From NCBI GenBank assembly GCA_945878845.1, contig CAMCUB010000010.1, forward strand, positions 1 to 64,000: DNA of 64,000 nucleotides. The letters are read 5' to 3'. Under the pieces are notes generated by a model. The model did not search any database. It was given only the letters and a program-made list of their open reading frames with translations, and was not told where the DNA came from. The position numbers were made by a program, and so were the translations under genes. Below are positions 15,721 through 25,317 of this stretch, one piece after another. Every line of letters begins with the position of its first letter. The first letter of the stretch is position 1. This DNA is from Erythrobacter sanguineus (lineage in GTDB: Bacteria > Pseudomonadota > Alphaproteobacteria > Sphingomonadales > Sphingomonadaceae).

Positions 15721-16299
15721 ATGCACGACCTGTTCGCCTTCGCAGCGCCATTTGCGCTGATGCTGCCGCTGGTGGCCGAAGCGGTGGACGTGGCCGATCC
15801 GCCCGCGTCCGCCGGCGATCCATCCGCCCCGCAATCGGACGCGCCGCACGCAGCCGGTGACGCGGGGCCGCGCGACATCAACCCGCTGGTCGCGCTGCGC
15901 CAGTCTTCCTCGGCCAATCAGGTGCGGATCGAACAGCGCGTCGTAATCCGCATCGCGCCAGCCCCCGCCGCCCCGCGCCAGAGCCTCACCGCCGATCTGA
16001 CGCAACGCGCCTCGCCCCCGCGCTTCGAGGAGCGCGGCAAGGAAAAATGCCTCGGCCTCGGCACGATCGCGGGGGTGCAGACCGGCAGCGGCAACCGGCT
16101 GGTGCTGTTCCTGCGCGATCGCAAGATGGTCTCGGTCGGCCTCGAAAAGGCGTGCCGCGCCCGCGACTTCTATTCCGGCTTTTATGTCGAGAAGAACAAG
16201 GACGGGCAGCTGTGCGTCAGCCGCGACAAGCTGCAATCGCGCACCGGCGCGCGCTGCGAGATCGAGACGATGCGCCAGCTGGTGGCAGTGGGCGGTTGA
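15721..16299 (+). CDS. Secreted hypothetical protein
   Basis: A 192-residue protein with an N-terminal signal peptide (HDLFAFAAPFALMLPLVAEA), then a Pro/Ala/Ser-rich linker and a C-terminal domain with four Cys (EKCLGLGTIAG, KACRARDFYSGFYVEKNK, QLCVSRDKLQ, ARCEIETMRQL). The even Cys number suggests disulfides in the periplasm. AAGGAGAG lies 13 bases before the ATG. No family recognised. It precedes rhlE but is separated by about 150 bases. Confidence 0.65.
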   Translation: MHDLFAFAAPFALMLPLVAEAVDVADPPASAGDPSAPQSDAPHAAGDAGPRDINPLVALRQSSSANQVRIEQRVVIRIAPAPAAPRQSLTADLTQRASPPRFEERGKEKCLGLGTIAGVQTGSGNRLVLFLRDRKMVSVGLEKACRARDFYSGFYVEKNKDGQLCVSRDKLQSRTGARCEIETMRQLVAVGG

Positions 16300-16447
16300 C
16301 CCTCGCGTCGGAGCAGGGCGCGATTCCTTGACTTTTGCCCGCGTTTGCGGGAAAGGCGCGGCGTTCTGACGCCGCCGGGGGGTTTCGCGTCGGGGCCAGC
16401 AATCCCGGCAGAACCTCTGCCCGCTATTCTCGGACACCACACACCGC

Positions 16448-17905
16448 ATGACCTTCGCCGATCTCGGCCTTTCGCCCGAATTGCTCAAAGCCGTCGAAGA
16501 CGCGGGCTACACCACGCCGACCGCGATCCAGGCGCAGGCGATCCCGACCGTGCTGATGATGCGCGACTTGATCGGCATCGCCCAGACCGGCACCGGCAAG
16601 ACCGCCAGCTTCGTGCTCCCGATGATCGATGTGATGGCCGCCGGTCGCCGCCGCGCGCTGATGCCGCGCTCGCTGATCCTCGAGCCGACCCGCGAGCTGG
16701 CCGCACAGGTTGCCGAGAATTTCGAGAAATACGGCAAGAACCACGATCTCAAGATGGCGCTGCTGATTGGCGGCGTGCAGATGGGCGACCAGTTGAAGGC
16801 GCTGTCGGACGGTGTCGACGTGCTGATCGCCACCCCGGGCCGGCTGATGGACCTGTTCGAGCGCGGCAAGATCATGCTCAACGGCTGCGAGCTCTTGGTG
16901 ATCGACGAGGCCGACCGGATGCTCGACATGGGCTTCATCCCGGACATCGAATTCATCTGCTCCAAGCTTCCCGAAACGCGCCAGACGATGCTGTTTTCGG
17001 CGACCATGCCGCCGCCGATCGAGAAGCTTTCGAAGAAGTTCCTGAACAATCCCAAGCGGATCGAAGTCAATCGCGCGGCCTCGACCAATGCCGATATCAC
17101 CGCCTTCAAGGTGCCGGTGAAGTCGCGTTCGAAGAAGGACACGCTGCGCTGGTTCCTCGAGAACGACCTCGTCGAGACCGCGATCATCTTCGCCAACCGC
17201 AAGACCACGGTGCGCGAGCTCAATCAAAGCCTCAACCGCTTCGGCTTCCGCTCGAGCGAGATCCACGGCGACATGGACCAGTCGAGCCGCATCAAGGAAC
17301 TCGACCGGTTCAAGGCGGGCGAGGTGAACATCCTCGTCGCTTCGGACGTCGCGGCGCGCGGGCTCGACATCAAGGGCGTCAGCCACGTCTTCAATTTCGA
17401 CACCCCCTGGCACCCGGACGATTACGTTCACCGCATCGGCCGCACCGGCCGCGCCGGGGCCAAGGGTCGGGCCTTCACCTTCGTTTCGGAAGAAGATGCC
17501 GAGGCGATCGCCAATGTCGAAAAGCTGACCGGCAGCGCGATCAAGGTGTTCGGCAAGGAGGACGTGCGCGTCGACCTTTCCGAGGTGCTCGCCAAGGCCG
17601 AAGCCGCCAAATCCGCTGAGGTCGATGAGCCCGAGGCCCGCTCGGAGGCGCGCCCCGAAACCCGCGAAGAGCGCAAGCCGCGCCGTACGCGCGAGGACCG
17701 CCCCGAACGCGAAGAGCAGCCCCGCAAGGAGCGGGCCCCGCGCGAGGAAGCCCGTGAGGAGCGTCCGCGCCGTGAACGGCCCGAGCGCAGCGAACGCCTC
17801 GCAGCAGAGCGCAAGCCGCGCCGTTATCACGAGGATGACGAGCCTGTGCCCCCCGGCGAATGGAACGGCCCGCGCCCGGGCTTCCTCGACGTCGGCTTCG
17901 GCTGA
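16448..17905 (+). CDS. rhlE: DEAD-box ATP-dependent RNA helicase
   Basis: A 485-residue RhlE-like RNA helicase that remodels RNA duplexes in ribosome assembly or mRNA decay. The motifs run in order: Q motif GYTTPTAIQAQAIP, Walker A AQTGTGKTASFVLP, PTRELAAQV, ATPGRL, DEAD in LLVIDEADRMLDMGF, SAT in MLFSATMPPP, SDVAARGLDIKGV, and HRIGRTGRAG. Residues from about 380 to 470 form a highly charged R/E-rich tail (REERKPRRTREDRPER and similar), a common disordered RNA-binding extension. The four-base-scale gap to the next gene suggests cotranscription with the membrane protein at 17917. Confidence 0.93.
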   Translation: MTFADLGLSPELLKAVEDAGYTTPTAIQAQAIPTVLMMRDLIGIAQTGTGKTASFVLPMIDVMAAGRRRALMPRSLILEPTRELAAQVAENFEKYGKNHDLKMALLIGGVQMGDQLKALSDGVDVLIATPGRLMDLFERGKIMLNGCELLVIDEADRMLDMGFIPDIEFICSKLPETRQTMLFSATMPPPIEKLSKKFLNNPKRIEVNRAASTNADITAFKVPVKSRSKKDTLRWFLENDLVETAIIFANRKTTVRELNQSLNRFGFRSSEIHGDMDQSSRIKELDRFKAGEVNILVASDVAARGLDIKGVSHVFNFDTPWHPDDYVHRIGRTGRAGAKGRAFTFVSEEDAEAIANVEKLTGSAIKVFGKEDVRVDLSEVLAKAEAAKSAEVDEPEARSEARPETREERKPRRTREDRPEREEQPRKERAPREEAREERPRRERPERSERLAAERKPRRYHEDDEPVPPGEWNGPRPGFLDVGFG

Positions 17906-17916
17906 CCCTGCAAGCA

Positions 17917-18462
17917 ATGCAGGAGTTCGACTACGCTCTCACGCTGTTCGGACTGTTGCTCGGCCTGGCGCTGACCGAGGCCCTGAGCGGCCTTGCCCGC
18001 GCTTTGAAATCGCGTCGTCACGTGCGGATCGGCTGGTCGACCGCGCTGCTCGGCATCCTTGTCGCCTGCGATGTCGTGACCTTCTGGGTGTTCGGCTGGC
18101 AGATGCGCGCGCATGTCACCGCAAGCTGGCCGATGATGTTCGCAGGCTTTCTCGTCACCGGCATCTATTACGTTGCCGCCTCGCTGATTTTCCCCGGCAC
18201 CCCTGATGAAGATCACGAGGCGCATTTCGCGGCCAACTACCGGCTGGTGCTGGTCGGGGTGCTGGTCTGCAATCTGGCGCTGTTCGGCTGGGTGGCGAGC
18301 ATCGTGGGCACCGAAAATCTGTTCAGCGCCCGCCAGATCGTGATCAGCTGGTCGCTGTTCCCTGTAACCCTCGTCGCCATCTTCGCGCGCGAGCGGGCGC
18401 TGGTGCTGGGCTGCATCGGCTGGCTGATCGTCCTCTACCCGCTCTCGCTGGTGTGGCCTTGA
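17917..18462 (+). CDS. Multi-pass membrane protein of unknown function
   Basis: A 181-residue protein with about five or six hydrophobic segments: YALTLFGLLLGLALTEALSG, STALLGILVACDVVTFWVF, PMMFAGFLVTGIYYVAASL, YRLVLVGVLVCNLALFGWV, SWSLFPVTLVAIFA and VLGCIGWLIVLYPLSLVW. There are no catalytic motifs. I start at ATG 17917, 11 bases after the rhlE stop; the longer frame would overlap rhlE. Likely an inner-membrane protein. Confidence 0.7.
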   Translation: MQEFDYALTLFGLLLGLALTEALSGLARALKSRRHVRIGWSTALLGILVACDVVTFWVFGWQMRAHVTASWPMMFAGFLVTGIYYVAASLIFPGTPDEDHEAHFAANYRLVLVGVLVCNLALFGWVASIVGTENLFSARQIVISWSLFPVTLVAIFARERALVLGCIGWLIVLYPLSLVWP

Positions 18463-18524
18463 GCCTGCACGAAGCAGGGCCGGCTTAACGATTTCTTGGG
18501 CGATCCGGGCGTAACCCCGCGCCC

Positions 18525-19349
18525 GTGATCGACAGCATTCTTGAAGCCCTGCGCACGGAAGTCGCGAATGTTGCACCGCTGGCGGTGCTGTTCGGCGCGC
18601 TCGCCTATGTGACCAAGCGCGACGCGCTGGTTGTGGCGATAAAGCGCGCGCGGCCCGAAATCGCCACCAACCTCGTGCTGCTGCTGGTCAATGCGCTGGT
18701 GGTGGTGCCGCTGATCGCGGTGCCGATCCTCACCGGCCATTCGCTGCTGCCACGCGCAGGCGTGCTGGTGAGTTTCTGGGAGGAGATGCCCGCGGCGGTT
18801 TCGATCATCGCGGCCATCGCGCTGATGGAGTTCGCCGCCTATTGGCGCCACCGGCTCGAGCATGTCCCGATGCTGTGGCCTGTCCATGCCACGCACCACG
18901 CCGACGAGGCGATGAACTGGCTGAGCGTGCGCCGCAAGCATCCGCTGGGCGAGGCGCTGGCGCTGCTGATCGACAACCTTCTCGTGATCCTGCTCGGCCT
19001 GCCGTTCTGGGCGATCGGCGTCGGCTTGTTGCTGCGCAGCTGGTGGGGCTATTTCATTCACGCTGACGTGCCCTGGACGCTCGGCATCTCCGGCAAGGTG
19101 TTCATCTCGCCCGCCGCGCACCGCTTGCACCACATCCGCGACGAAGAGCTGATGGGAAGCAATTACGGCAACATGCTCACTTTGTGGGACAAGGTGTTCG
19201 GCACCTATGTCGACCCGGCGCCTTTCGTGAATTGCGAGACCGGCATCGCCGAAGGCACCCGCGACGCACTCGGTGAACTCGCCCGCCCGTTCGAGGCGCG
19301 CTACTGGCGCAAGCCGGAAGCCGAGCCTGCGGAGCAGCCGACAGGCTGA
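18525..19349 (+). CDS. Sterol desaturase / fatty acid hydroxylase family protein
   Basis: A 274-residue integral membrane di-iron oxygenase. The histidine clusters are HRLEH at about residue 109, HATHHADEAMNW, and HRLHHIRDEE near residue 200, with several membrane spans between and before them (NLVLLLVNALVVVPLIAV, NLLVILLGLPFWAIGVGLLL). The family hydroxylates or desaturates lipids, carotenoids or sterols; the substrate here is not evident. GTG 18525 is the start. It is convergent with uvrD, 2 bases apart. Confidence 0.88.
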   Translation: MIDSILEALRTEVANVAPLAVLFGALAYVTKRDALVVAIKRARPEIATNLVLLLVNALVVVPLIAVPILTGHSLLPRAGVLVSFWEEMPAAVSIIAAIALMEFAAYWRHRLEHVPMLWPVHATHHADEAMNWLSVRRKHPLGEALALLIDNLLVILLGLPFWAIGVGLLLRSWWGYFIHADVPWTLGISGKVFISPAAHRLHHIRDEELMGSNYGNMLTLWDKVFGTYVDPAPFVNCETGIAEGTRDALGELARPFEARYWRKPEAEPAEQPTG

Positions 19350-19351
19350 CC

Positions 19352-21658
19352 TCAGCCGACGACCGTAACGAAGCTGTCGAGCACCCGCTTCTCGCCCACG
19401 CCTTCGAACAGGATCGTGAGCTTGTTGCCCTCCTGATCGATCACGCAGCCCGTGCCGAACTTGGTGTGGGTGACCATCGCGCCAATCGCGACATCGCTGC
19501 GCGCAGGCGCGGCGAAGCTGGCGGCCGAGCGGGTGTTCTCGGGGATGCGAGCAGGGCGCGTGTCGTAGCCGCTGGCGATGGCGCGCTGCCAGCCGGGGCC
19601 GCGCTGCTTCGCGCGCTCTGGCCGGTTTTGCGCGACGTGCGCGAAGGGGTCCTCCTGCTCGCTCCAGTTCGCCCGCCAGAGGGATGCGCCGCCGGTGAGC
19701 GTGGTCTCGCTGTCGATATGCTCAGGCGGCAATTCGTCGATGAAGCGCGAGGGGATCGAGCTGGTCCACTGGCCATAGATCCGGCGGTTGGCCGCATGGA
19801 GGATGGTGCAATGCCGCCGCGCGCGGGTGATCGCCACGTAAGCCAGGCGGCGTTCCTCCTCGAGTGACGCGAGGCCCCCCTCATCGATTGCGCGCTGCGA
19901 GGGGAAGACGCCTTCCTCCCAGCCGACGCAGAACACATTGTCGAATTCGAGGCCCTTGGCGGCGTGGATCGTCATGATCGTCACCGTCTCGCCCTCGTTG
20001 GCGCGGTCATTGTCCATGACGAGGCTGACATGCTCAAGGAAATCGCCGAGCGTCAGGTATTCCTCCATCGCCCGCGCGAGTTCGGAAAGGTTTTCCGCCC
20101 GCCCCGCACTTTCGGGCGAGCGGTCGGCGGCGAGCATCGCGTTGTAGCCGCTCTCCTCCATCACCAACCGCAGCAGATCGGCGGGCGAGAGGGTCTCGGA
20201 CTGCTCGCGCCAGTGCAGGAACTGGCGCATCAACCCGCCGATGGTGATCGCTGACCGCTTGGGCAGCTCGTCGCTATCCGCCAGTTGCAGCGCGGCTGCC
20301 GCCAGCGGCAGGCCGGTGCGGCGGGCGTGGGAGTGCATCGCTTCCAGAGCCTTGGCGCCGAGCCCGCGCTTGGGCTGGTTATGGATGCGCTCGAAGGCGA
20401 GATCATCCTGCGGCTGGGCAATCAGGCGCAGATAGGCCAGCGCGTCGCGGATCTCGGCGCGCTCGTAGAAGCGGAAACCGCCGATGATGCGGTAGGCGAT
20501 GCCGATCTGGATGAAGCGGTCTTCGAACTCGCGCGTCTGGTATTGCGCACGCACGAGGATCGCGACCTGGTCGAGCCCTGCGCCTTCGCGCTCCAGCCGC
20601 TCGATCGCCTCGCCCACCCGGCGCGCTTCCTCGGGCGCGTCCCACACGCCGATGACCTTGACCTTCTCGCCGCCATTGACCTCGGTCCACAAGGTCTTGT
20701 CGTGGCGCTGCGAGTTCTCGCGGATCAGGCCCGAGGCCGCGCCGAGGATATGCGGGGTGGAGCGGTAGTTCTGTTCCAGCCGGATCACTTCGGTGCCCGG
20801 GAAATCCTTCTCGAACCTGAGGATGTTGGCGACCTCGGCCCCGCGCCAGGAATAGATCGACTGGTCGTCGTCGCCCACGACGCAGATATTCTTGTGCCCC
20901 TGCGCCAGCAACCGCAGCCACAGGTACTGGACCGCGTTGGTGTCCTGATATTCGTCCACCATGATGTAGCGGAAGCGGCGCTGGTAATCTGCGAGGATGT
21001 CGTGGTGCTGCTTGAGGATGGTCACCATGTGCAGCATCAGATCGCCGAAATCGCAGGCGTTCAACTGCCGCAGCCGCTCCTGATAGCGTGTGTAAAGCGC
21101 GGTGCCCTTGCCGTTGGCATAGGCCTCGTTCTCGGTCGCATCGAGATCGGCGGGGCTGAGGCCACGGTTCTTCCAGCGGTCGATGAGCCCTGCCAGCTGG
21201 CGCGCGGGCCAGCGCTTCTCGTCAAGCTCGGCCTCGGTGATGAGCTGCTTCAAGAGGCGCAGTTGGTCGTCGGTGTCGATGATGGTGTAATTGTGCTGGA
21301 GCCCGACCAGCTCGGCATGGCGGCGCAGCATCTTGGCGCAGATCGAGTGGAAGGTGCCGAGCCACGGGATCCCCTCCGCCTGCGGGCCAAGGTGGTGTGC
21401 CACACGCTCCCGCATTTCCTTGGCCGCCTTGTTGGTGAAGGTGACGCACAGAATCTGCGATGGGTAGGCGCGCCCTGTGGCCACCAGATGCGCAAGCCGC
21501 GCGGTGAGCGCGGCGGTCTTCCCCGTACCGGCACCCGCGAGCATGAGCACCGGGCCCTCGGTCGCGAGCACGGCGGCGCGCTGCGGCGGGTTCAACCGCG
21601 CGGCATAGGCGGGCACCGATTCGGGCACGGCGGCGGGTGAGGGCAGGGGCTGGCTCAT
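19352..21658 (-). CDS. uvrD: ATP-dependent DNA helicase UvrD/PcrA
   Basis: A 768-residue superfamily 1 3'-5' DNA helicase for nucleotide-excision and mismatch repair. Motifs are: Q/I region LNPPQRAAVLATEG and LMLAGAGTGKTAALTARL, FTNKAAKEMRERV, Walker B YIMVDEYQDTN, VVGDDDQSIYSWRGAE, RLEQNYRST, TIHAAKGLEFDNVFCVGWEE and LAYVAITRAR. The C-terminal part THTKFGTGCVI resembles the PcrA Tudor-like tail. I start at ATG 21658 (MSQPLPSP); the frame is open 76 codons further but without homology. Confidence 0.93.
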   Translation of the reverse strand: MSQPLPSPAAVPESVPAYAARLNPPQRAAVLATEGPVLMLAGAGTGKTAALTARLAHLVATGRAYPSQILCVTFTNKAAKEMRERVAHHLGPQAEGIPWLGTFHSICAKMLRRHAELVGLQHNYTIIDTDDQLRLLKQLITEAELDEKRWPARQLAGLIDRWKNRGLSPADLDATENEAYANGKGTALYTRYQERLRQLNACDFGDLMLHMVTILKQHHDILADYQRRFRYIMVDEYQDTNAVQYLWLRLLAQGHKNICVVGDDDQSIYSWRGAEVANILRFEKDFPGTEVIRLEQNYRSTPHILGAASGLIRENSQRHDKTLWTEVNGGEKVKVIGVWDAPEEARRVGEAIERLEREGAGLDQVAILVRAQYQTREFEDRFIQIGIAYRIIGGFRFYERAEIRDALAYLRLIAQPQDDLAFERIHNQPKRGLGAKALEAMHSHARRTGLPLAAAALQLADSDELPKRSAITIGGLMRQFLHWREQSETLSPADLLRLVMEESGYNAMLAADRSPESAGRAENLSELARAMEEYLTLGDFLEHVSLVMDNDRANEGETVTIMTIHAAKGLEFDNVFCVGWEEGVFPSQRAIDEGGLASLEEERRLAYVAITRARRHCTILHAANRRIYGQWTSSIPSRFIDELPPEHIDSETTLTGGASLWRANWSEQEDPFAHVAQNRPERAKQRGPGWQRAIASGYDTRPARIPENTRSAASFAAPARSDVAIGAMVTHTKFGTGCVIDQEGNKLTILFEGVGEKRVLDSFVTVVG

Positions 21659-21929
21659 CGTCTCGTGCGAACAGGTAGGGAACAATTGCGCCCGGAGCAA
21701 GCCGTGAGCGCCGCCCGCGCACAGGCTTGCGGCGGGCCGAAAATCGGGCGGCCGCCTTTCAGCCACATTTGCCGCCCGGGCGGGGCGAGGGCGGGACGTC
21801 CGGGCAGCGGTGTGATTGCCCCGGCGCGGAGGAGGGCCATATTCGCACTGTCCGGTTCGCGAGGGGTCATGCGGCCGGGACTGCACCCCGCGTTCGTCGT
21901 GCTTGGGTCAGTCAATGATGGAGTTACCC

Positions 21930-22322
21930 ATGCACAAGTCTTTCAAAACCCTCGCTCTGGCCGGTTCGGCCATGGCGCTTGCCATGACCGGCACCTTTGC
22001 TGCCGCGCAGGAACAGATGCCGGATGCGGCACCGGGCCAGACTGCCCCGGCACAAACCACCGAAACCATGCCGACAACCACGCCGCCGCCCGCTGCCGAG
22101 CAGGATGCGATCATGCAGTCGTGGCCGGCCGCCCGCCAGGCCGGCTTCAAGGCCTGGCCAGCCGAGACGCAGAGCTACTTCTGGTCGCTCAATCAGCAGC
22201 GGCAGGAGATTTTCTGGGCGCTTTCGGACAGTGACAAGGTCAAGCTCAGCCAGATGCCCGAAGCACAGCGCGAATCGACTTGGGCGCAGATCGAGTCCCA
22301 GATCACTCCGCCGCGCGGCTAA
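21930..22322 (+). CDS. Secreted hypothetical protein
   Basis: A 130-residue protein with a signal peptide (MHKSFKTLALAGSAMALAMT, cleavage near AAA-QEQ), a Pro/Thr/Ala-rich linker and a C-terminal domain with evenly spaced aromatic residues (IMQSWPAARQAGFKAWPAET, then SYFWSLNQQRQEIFWALS). GGAG precedes ATG 21930; ATG 21915 is a less likely start. Its stop overlaps the convergent rsmD stop by 4 bp. Likely periplasmic; function unknown. Confidence 0.7.
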   Translation: MHKSFKTLALAGSAMALAMTGTFAAAQEQMPDAAPGQTAPAQTTETMPTTTPPPAAEQDAIMQSWPAARQAGFKAWPAETQSYFWSLNQQRQEIFWALSDSDKVKLSQMPEAQRESTWAQIESQITPPRG

Positions 22323-22906
22323 GCCGCCGGATCGGGACTGGGATCAAGGTCAGCATCAGGGGAAGCATCCAGCCGCAAGAGGTGGAGCTTCCCCTTGCCG
22401 ACTTTGCGTTCGGTATCGGCCACAAGGCCCTTGATCGCGATGTCCTCGTTGAACGCGGTCTCGAGCGCAATCCACGTCTCGGGGCCGATCCAGCCGAGGC
22501 GCAGAAGGCGGTCCAGTGCCACCTCGCCCGCGCCCGACTTGTAGGGCGGATCGGCGAGGATCAGGTCGAACGGCTTGGCTGCCGCGCGCAGGGCCATCAC
22601 CGACCCCGCCTCGACCCGCGCGCGCGTGCCCGCACCCAGAGCGGCGACATTGGCGCGGATGACATCGACCGCCGCACGGTCCTGCTCGACGAACAGGCAG
22701 CTTTCCGCCCCCCGCGAAAGCGCTTCGAGGCCCAGCGCGCCGGAACCGGCGAAGAGGTCGGCGACCTGCAATCCTGCAAAATCGCCCAAACGGCTGGTCA
22801 GCATCGCGAACAGCGTCTCGCGCGCTCGGTCGGCCGTGGGCCGCGTGCCCTCACCCTTGGGCGCGGCGAGTTTACGCCCGCGCCATTCGCCCGCGATGAT
22901 CCTCAT
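22319..22906 (-). CDS. rsmD: 16S rRNA (guanine966-N2)-methyltransferase
   Basis: A 195-residue SAM-dependent enzyme that methylates G966 in helix 31 of 16S rRNA. It shows MRIIAGEWRGRKL, the family start RPTADRARETLFAML, SAM motif I VADLFAGSGALGLEALSRGA, and the catalytic DPPY in LILADPPYKSG. The start codon overlaps the rluB stop by 4 bp, so the two rRNA modification genes are coupled. Confidence 0.93.
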   Translation of the reverse strand: MRIIAGEWRGRKLAAPKGEGTRPTADRARETLFAMLTSRLGDFAGLQVADLFAGSGALGLEALSRGAESCLFVEQDRAAVDVIRANVAALGAGTRARVEAGSVMALRAAAKPFDLILADPPYKSGAGEVALDRLLRLGWIGPETWIALETAFNEDIAIKGLVADTERKVGKGKLHLLRLDASPDADLDPSPDPAA

Positions 22907-24021
22907 TTGCGCGGCCCTCGCGGGGGCGTGTTGCCACGGGTGGGGGCCGGTCGCTTGCGCCCATCTTTGCCGGAACGCGGTGCTCCCGCGCCAGCCAGGC
23001 CTTTGCGCGGCGCATTGGTCAGTGTTTCGCGACCATCGCGCCGGCTAGGCGATGCACCCGGGCTTCTGCGCGGCGCGCTTTTGGCGGTATCTGCTTCTTT
23101 GCGCGGTGCGGCTTTGCTGGCGGCGGCATCCTGGCGCGGAGCAGGTCGGGCGGACGGGCCCTTCCATGCGGGCGGGCGCGGGGCGCGCGGCGCCTTGACC
23201 GGAGCGGCAATCACCACCTTGTCGGCCTTTTTCACCCCGCCGCGCGGGATCGGCTCGCCGGTCATCTCCGACAGGAAATGCGCCACCGGCTTGCCGGTCA
23301 GCTCCACCGCCTGCCCGCGCGGCAGATCGCCGATATTGAAGGGCCCATAGCCGGTGCGGATCAGGCGGTTGACCTGCAATCCGAGATATTCGAGCACCCG
23401 GCGCACCTCGCGGTTCTTGCCTTCAGTGATGGTCATCTCGATCCACAGATTGCGCCCGCTGGAGCGCTCAAGATTGGCGTTGATGGAGCCGTAGCGCACG
23501 CCGTCGATCTCGACCCCGTCAATCAGGTCTTCGAGCTGCGATTGGGTCACCACCCCGAAGGCGCGGGCGCGGTAGGTGCGCGGGACCTTGGTCGCGGGGA
23601 GCTCCATCGTGCGCTTCAATCCGCCGTCATTGGTGAGCAGCAGCAGGCCTTCGGTATTGAGGTCAAGCCGCCCCACCGGCATCAGCCGCGGCGTATCCTT
23701 GGGCAGAGCATTGCGCAGCGCGGTATAGATCGTCAGGCGCCCGGCCGGATCACGCTCGGCGGTGATCAGCCCGGTCGGCTTGTTGAAGGCGAACAGCCGC
23801 GTGGCCTCGGCCGCGGCGACCGGATTGCCGTCAACCGTCACACCCTTGAGGCTGGCGAGGATCGTCGCCGGGGTATCGAGCACCTTGCCATCGAGCGCCA
23901 CGCGCCCCTCGGCAATCATCCGCTCGATCTCGCGGCGGCTGGCGACACCTGCGCGGGCGAGGAGCTTTGCAATGCGGTCGCCCTCGGGGCGATCGTCTGA
24001 ACGGGGGGGCTGGGTGGGCAT
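22903..24021 (-). CDS. rluB: 23S rRNA pseudouridine synthase, RluB type
   Basis: A 372-residue protein. An S4 RNA-binding domain (RIAKLLARAGVASRREIERM) is followed by the pseudouridine synthase domain with the catalytic Asp in GRLDLNTEGLLLLTNDG and the motif KNREVRRVLEYLG. RluB forms pseudouridine 2605 in 23S rRNA in E. coli. The last ~110 residues are a low-complexity K/R/P/A-rich tail, common in alphaproteobacterial homologues. Operon with rsmD, overlapping 4 bp. Confidence 0.9.
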   Translation of the reverse strand: MPTQPPRSDDRPEGDRIAKLLARAGVASRREIERMIAEGRVALDGKVLDTPATILASLKGVTVDGNPVAAAEATRLFAFNKPTGLITAERDPAGRLTIYTALRNALPKDTPRLMPVGRLDLNTEGLLLLTNDGGLKRTMELPATKVPRTYRARAFGVVTQSQLEDLIDGVEIDGVRYGSINANLERSSGRNLWIEMTITEGKNREVRRVLEYLGLQVNRLIRTGYGPFNIGDLPRGQAVELTGKPVAHFLSEMTGEPIPRGGVKKADKVVIAAPVKAPRAPRPPAWKGPSARPAPRQDAAASKAAPRKEADTAKSAPRRSPGASPSRRDGRETLTNAPRKGLAGAGAPRSGKDGRKRPAPTRGNTPPRGPRK

Positions 24022-24073
24022 GCGGGCGCGCCTAGAGCAATTCGTGCAGAAATGCGACCGCTGACCGCACCCT

Positions 24074-25231
24074 TCAATTGGCGCCGCGAAGCGCCTCGCT
24101 CACGATCTGGTCAAACCGCGCAATCCCGCCTTCGAGCGTGCCGAGCGTGATATACTCCACCGCGCCCGACGCCAGCCCCTGCTGACCAAGTTCCGCCGCG
24201 CGAAAATCCTCACTCGCCAAGACCCCACCGTCGAGCAGGTTCCAGCTCTTCTCCCAATGCGCCAGCGCCTTTTCCGATGCCGGTGCCTCGGGGATAAGCA
24301 TGAAGTCCTCGACCAGTGTCAGGTCATGGGCCTGCGGCATGAGCACCATCACGTTGACGTAATCGGGGCTGGGCACGATCACGGTCGCGGGCAGCAGCTG
24401 GTAGGCGAAGGTCACCACTCGGCGCAGCTGCGCCATGTCGGTGAGGTCGATACCCTCCATCTCCTCGAGCCGCCCTACGGCGCTGCGCTGGTGCGGGCCG
24501 ATCTGATCGCCCGCTGTGATCCCGTCCTTGAAGAACGGGCCAATGGTCGCGGCGTGGAGCCGGGTGACATGGTAGCTTTCGAGGAAGGCATCCATGATCA
24601 GCTTCCAGTTGCCCTTCACGGTGTGGAGCTTGCGCCGAAACAGATGCGCCTCGCCGAGGCCGAAGGTCGCGAAATCCTCGCCCAGCGCCTGTGCATGGGA
24701 GAAGTCGGCCGGTTTGGGCGCAAACCAGATCAGGCCCCCCGCCTCCAGACTGGGCAGCTCCACCAGACCGAAATCTGCCTTGTCGAGCCCCGGGAACGTC
24801 TCGGGCCGGGGGAGGGCCATCAGCCCACCGTCGAGCCGGTAGGTCCAGGCGTGATAGGGGCACACCAGCCGCTTGGCGCAGACCGCCTCGCTGCCCTCGA
24901 GCAGCCGCGTGCCGCGGTGGCGGCAGACGTTGAGGAAGACATGCGCTGTCCCCGCCTTGTCGCGGGTGATGAGCAGCGGGCGGCCGGTCGCGTCATGCGG
25001 CACCGCCATGCCGGACTCGGGCAGCAGCGCCGACGGAGCGATGACTTGCGGCAGCCGGTCAAATAGCGCCGCCTTCTCGCGCGCGAAGTGATCGGGGCAG
25101 GTATAGTTGCTCGCCGGCACCGTCTGGATCCCGCCCGCGACCTTGGCGCGGCCTGCGCGGATCGCCTCGGCGAGCGCCAACTGGCCCGCGGTGGGGCGCA
25201 AAGTGGGCATATCTGTTGTGGCAGCGTTCAT
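24074..25231 (-). CDS. Rieske non-heme iron oxygenase, large subunit
   Basis: A 385-residue ring-hydroxylating-type oxygenase. The Rieske [2Fe-2S] site is CRHRG (in [13 protein letters not shown]) and [13 protein letters not shown]. The catalytic domain carries the iron ligands in [20 protein letters not shown] (two His), with an Asp expected further on. No ferredoxin, reductase or small subunit is adjacent, so electron-transfer partners are elsewhere. Substrates of similar stand-alone Rieske proteins include quaternary amines and aromatics; none can be assigned. Confidence 0.88.
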   Translation of the reverse strand: MNAATTDMPTLRPTAGQLALAEAIRAGRAKVAGGIQTVPASNYTCPDHFAREKAALFDRLPQVIAPSALLPESGMAVPHDATGRPLLITRDKAGTAHVFLNVCRHRGTRLLEGSEAVCAKRLVCPYHAWTYRLDGGLMALPRPETFPGLDKADFGLVELPSLEAGGLIWFAPKPADFSHAQALGEDFATFGLGEAHLFRRKLHTVKGNWKLIMDAFLESYHVTRLHAATIGPFFKDGITAGDQIGPHQRSAVGRLEEMEGIDLTDMAQLRRVVTFAYQLLPATVIVPSPDYVNVMVLMPQAHDLTLVEDFMLIPEAPASEKALAHWEKSWNLLDGGVLASEDFRAAELGQQGLASGAVEYITLGTLEGGIARFDQIVSEALRGAN

Positions 25232-25317
25232 CGCTCTTTTCTCATCCTCTCAGCCATGCCTAGTGTGCCACGAAACCGCGCCGGCGCAAATCGCTGGCGA
25301 TGAGGATGGGATCGTCA

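Noticed and set aside
20285-21640. 451-codon plus-strand open frame
   Set aside because: Exact antisense of uvrD.
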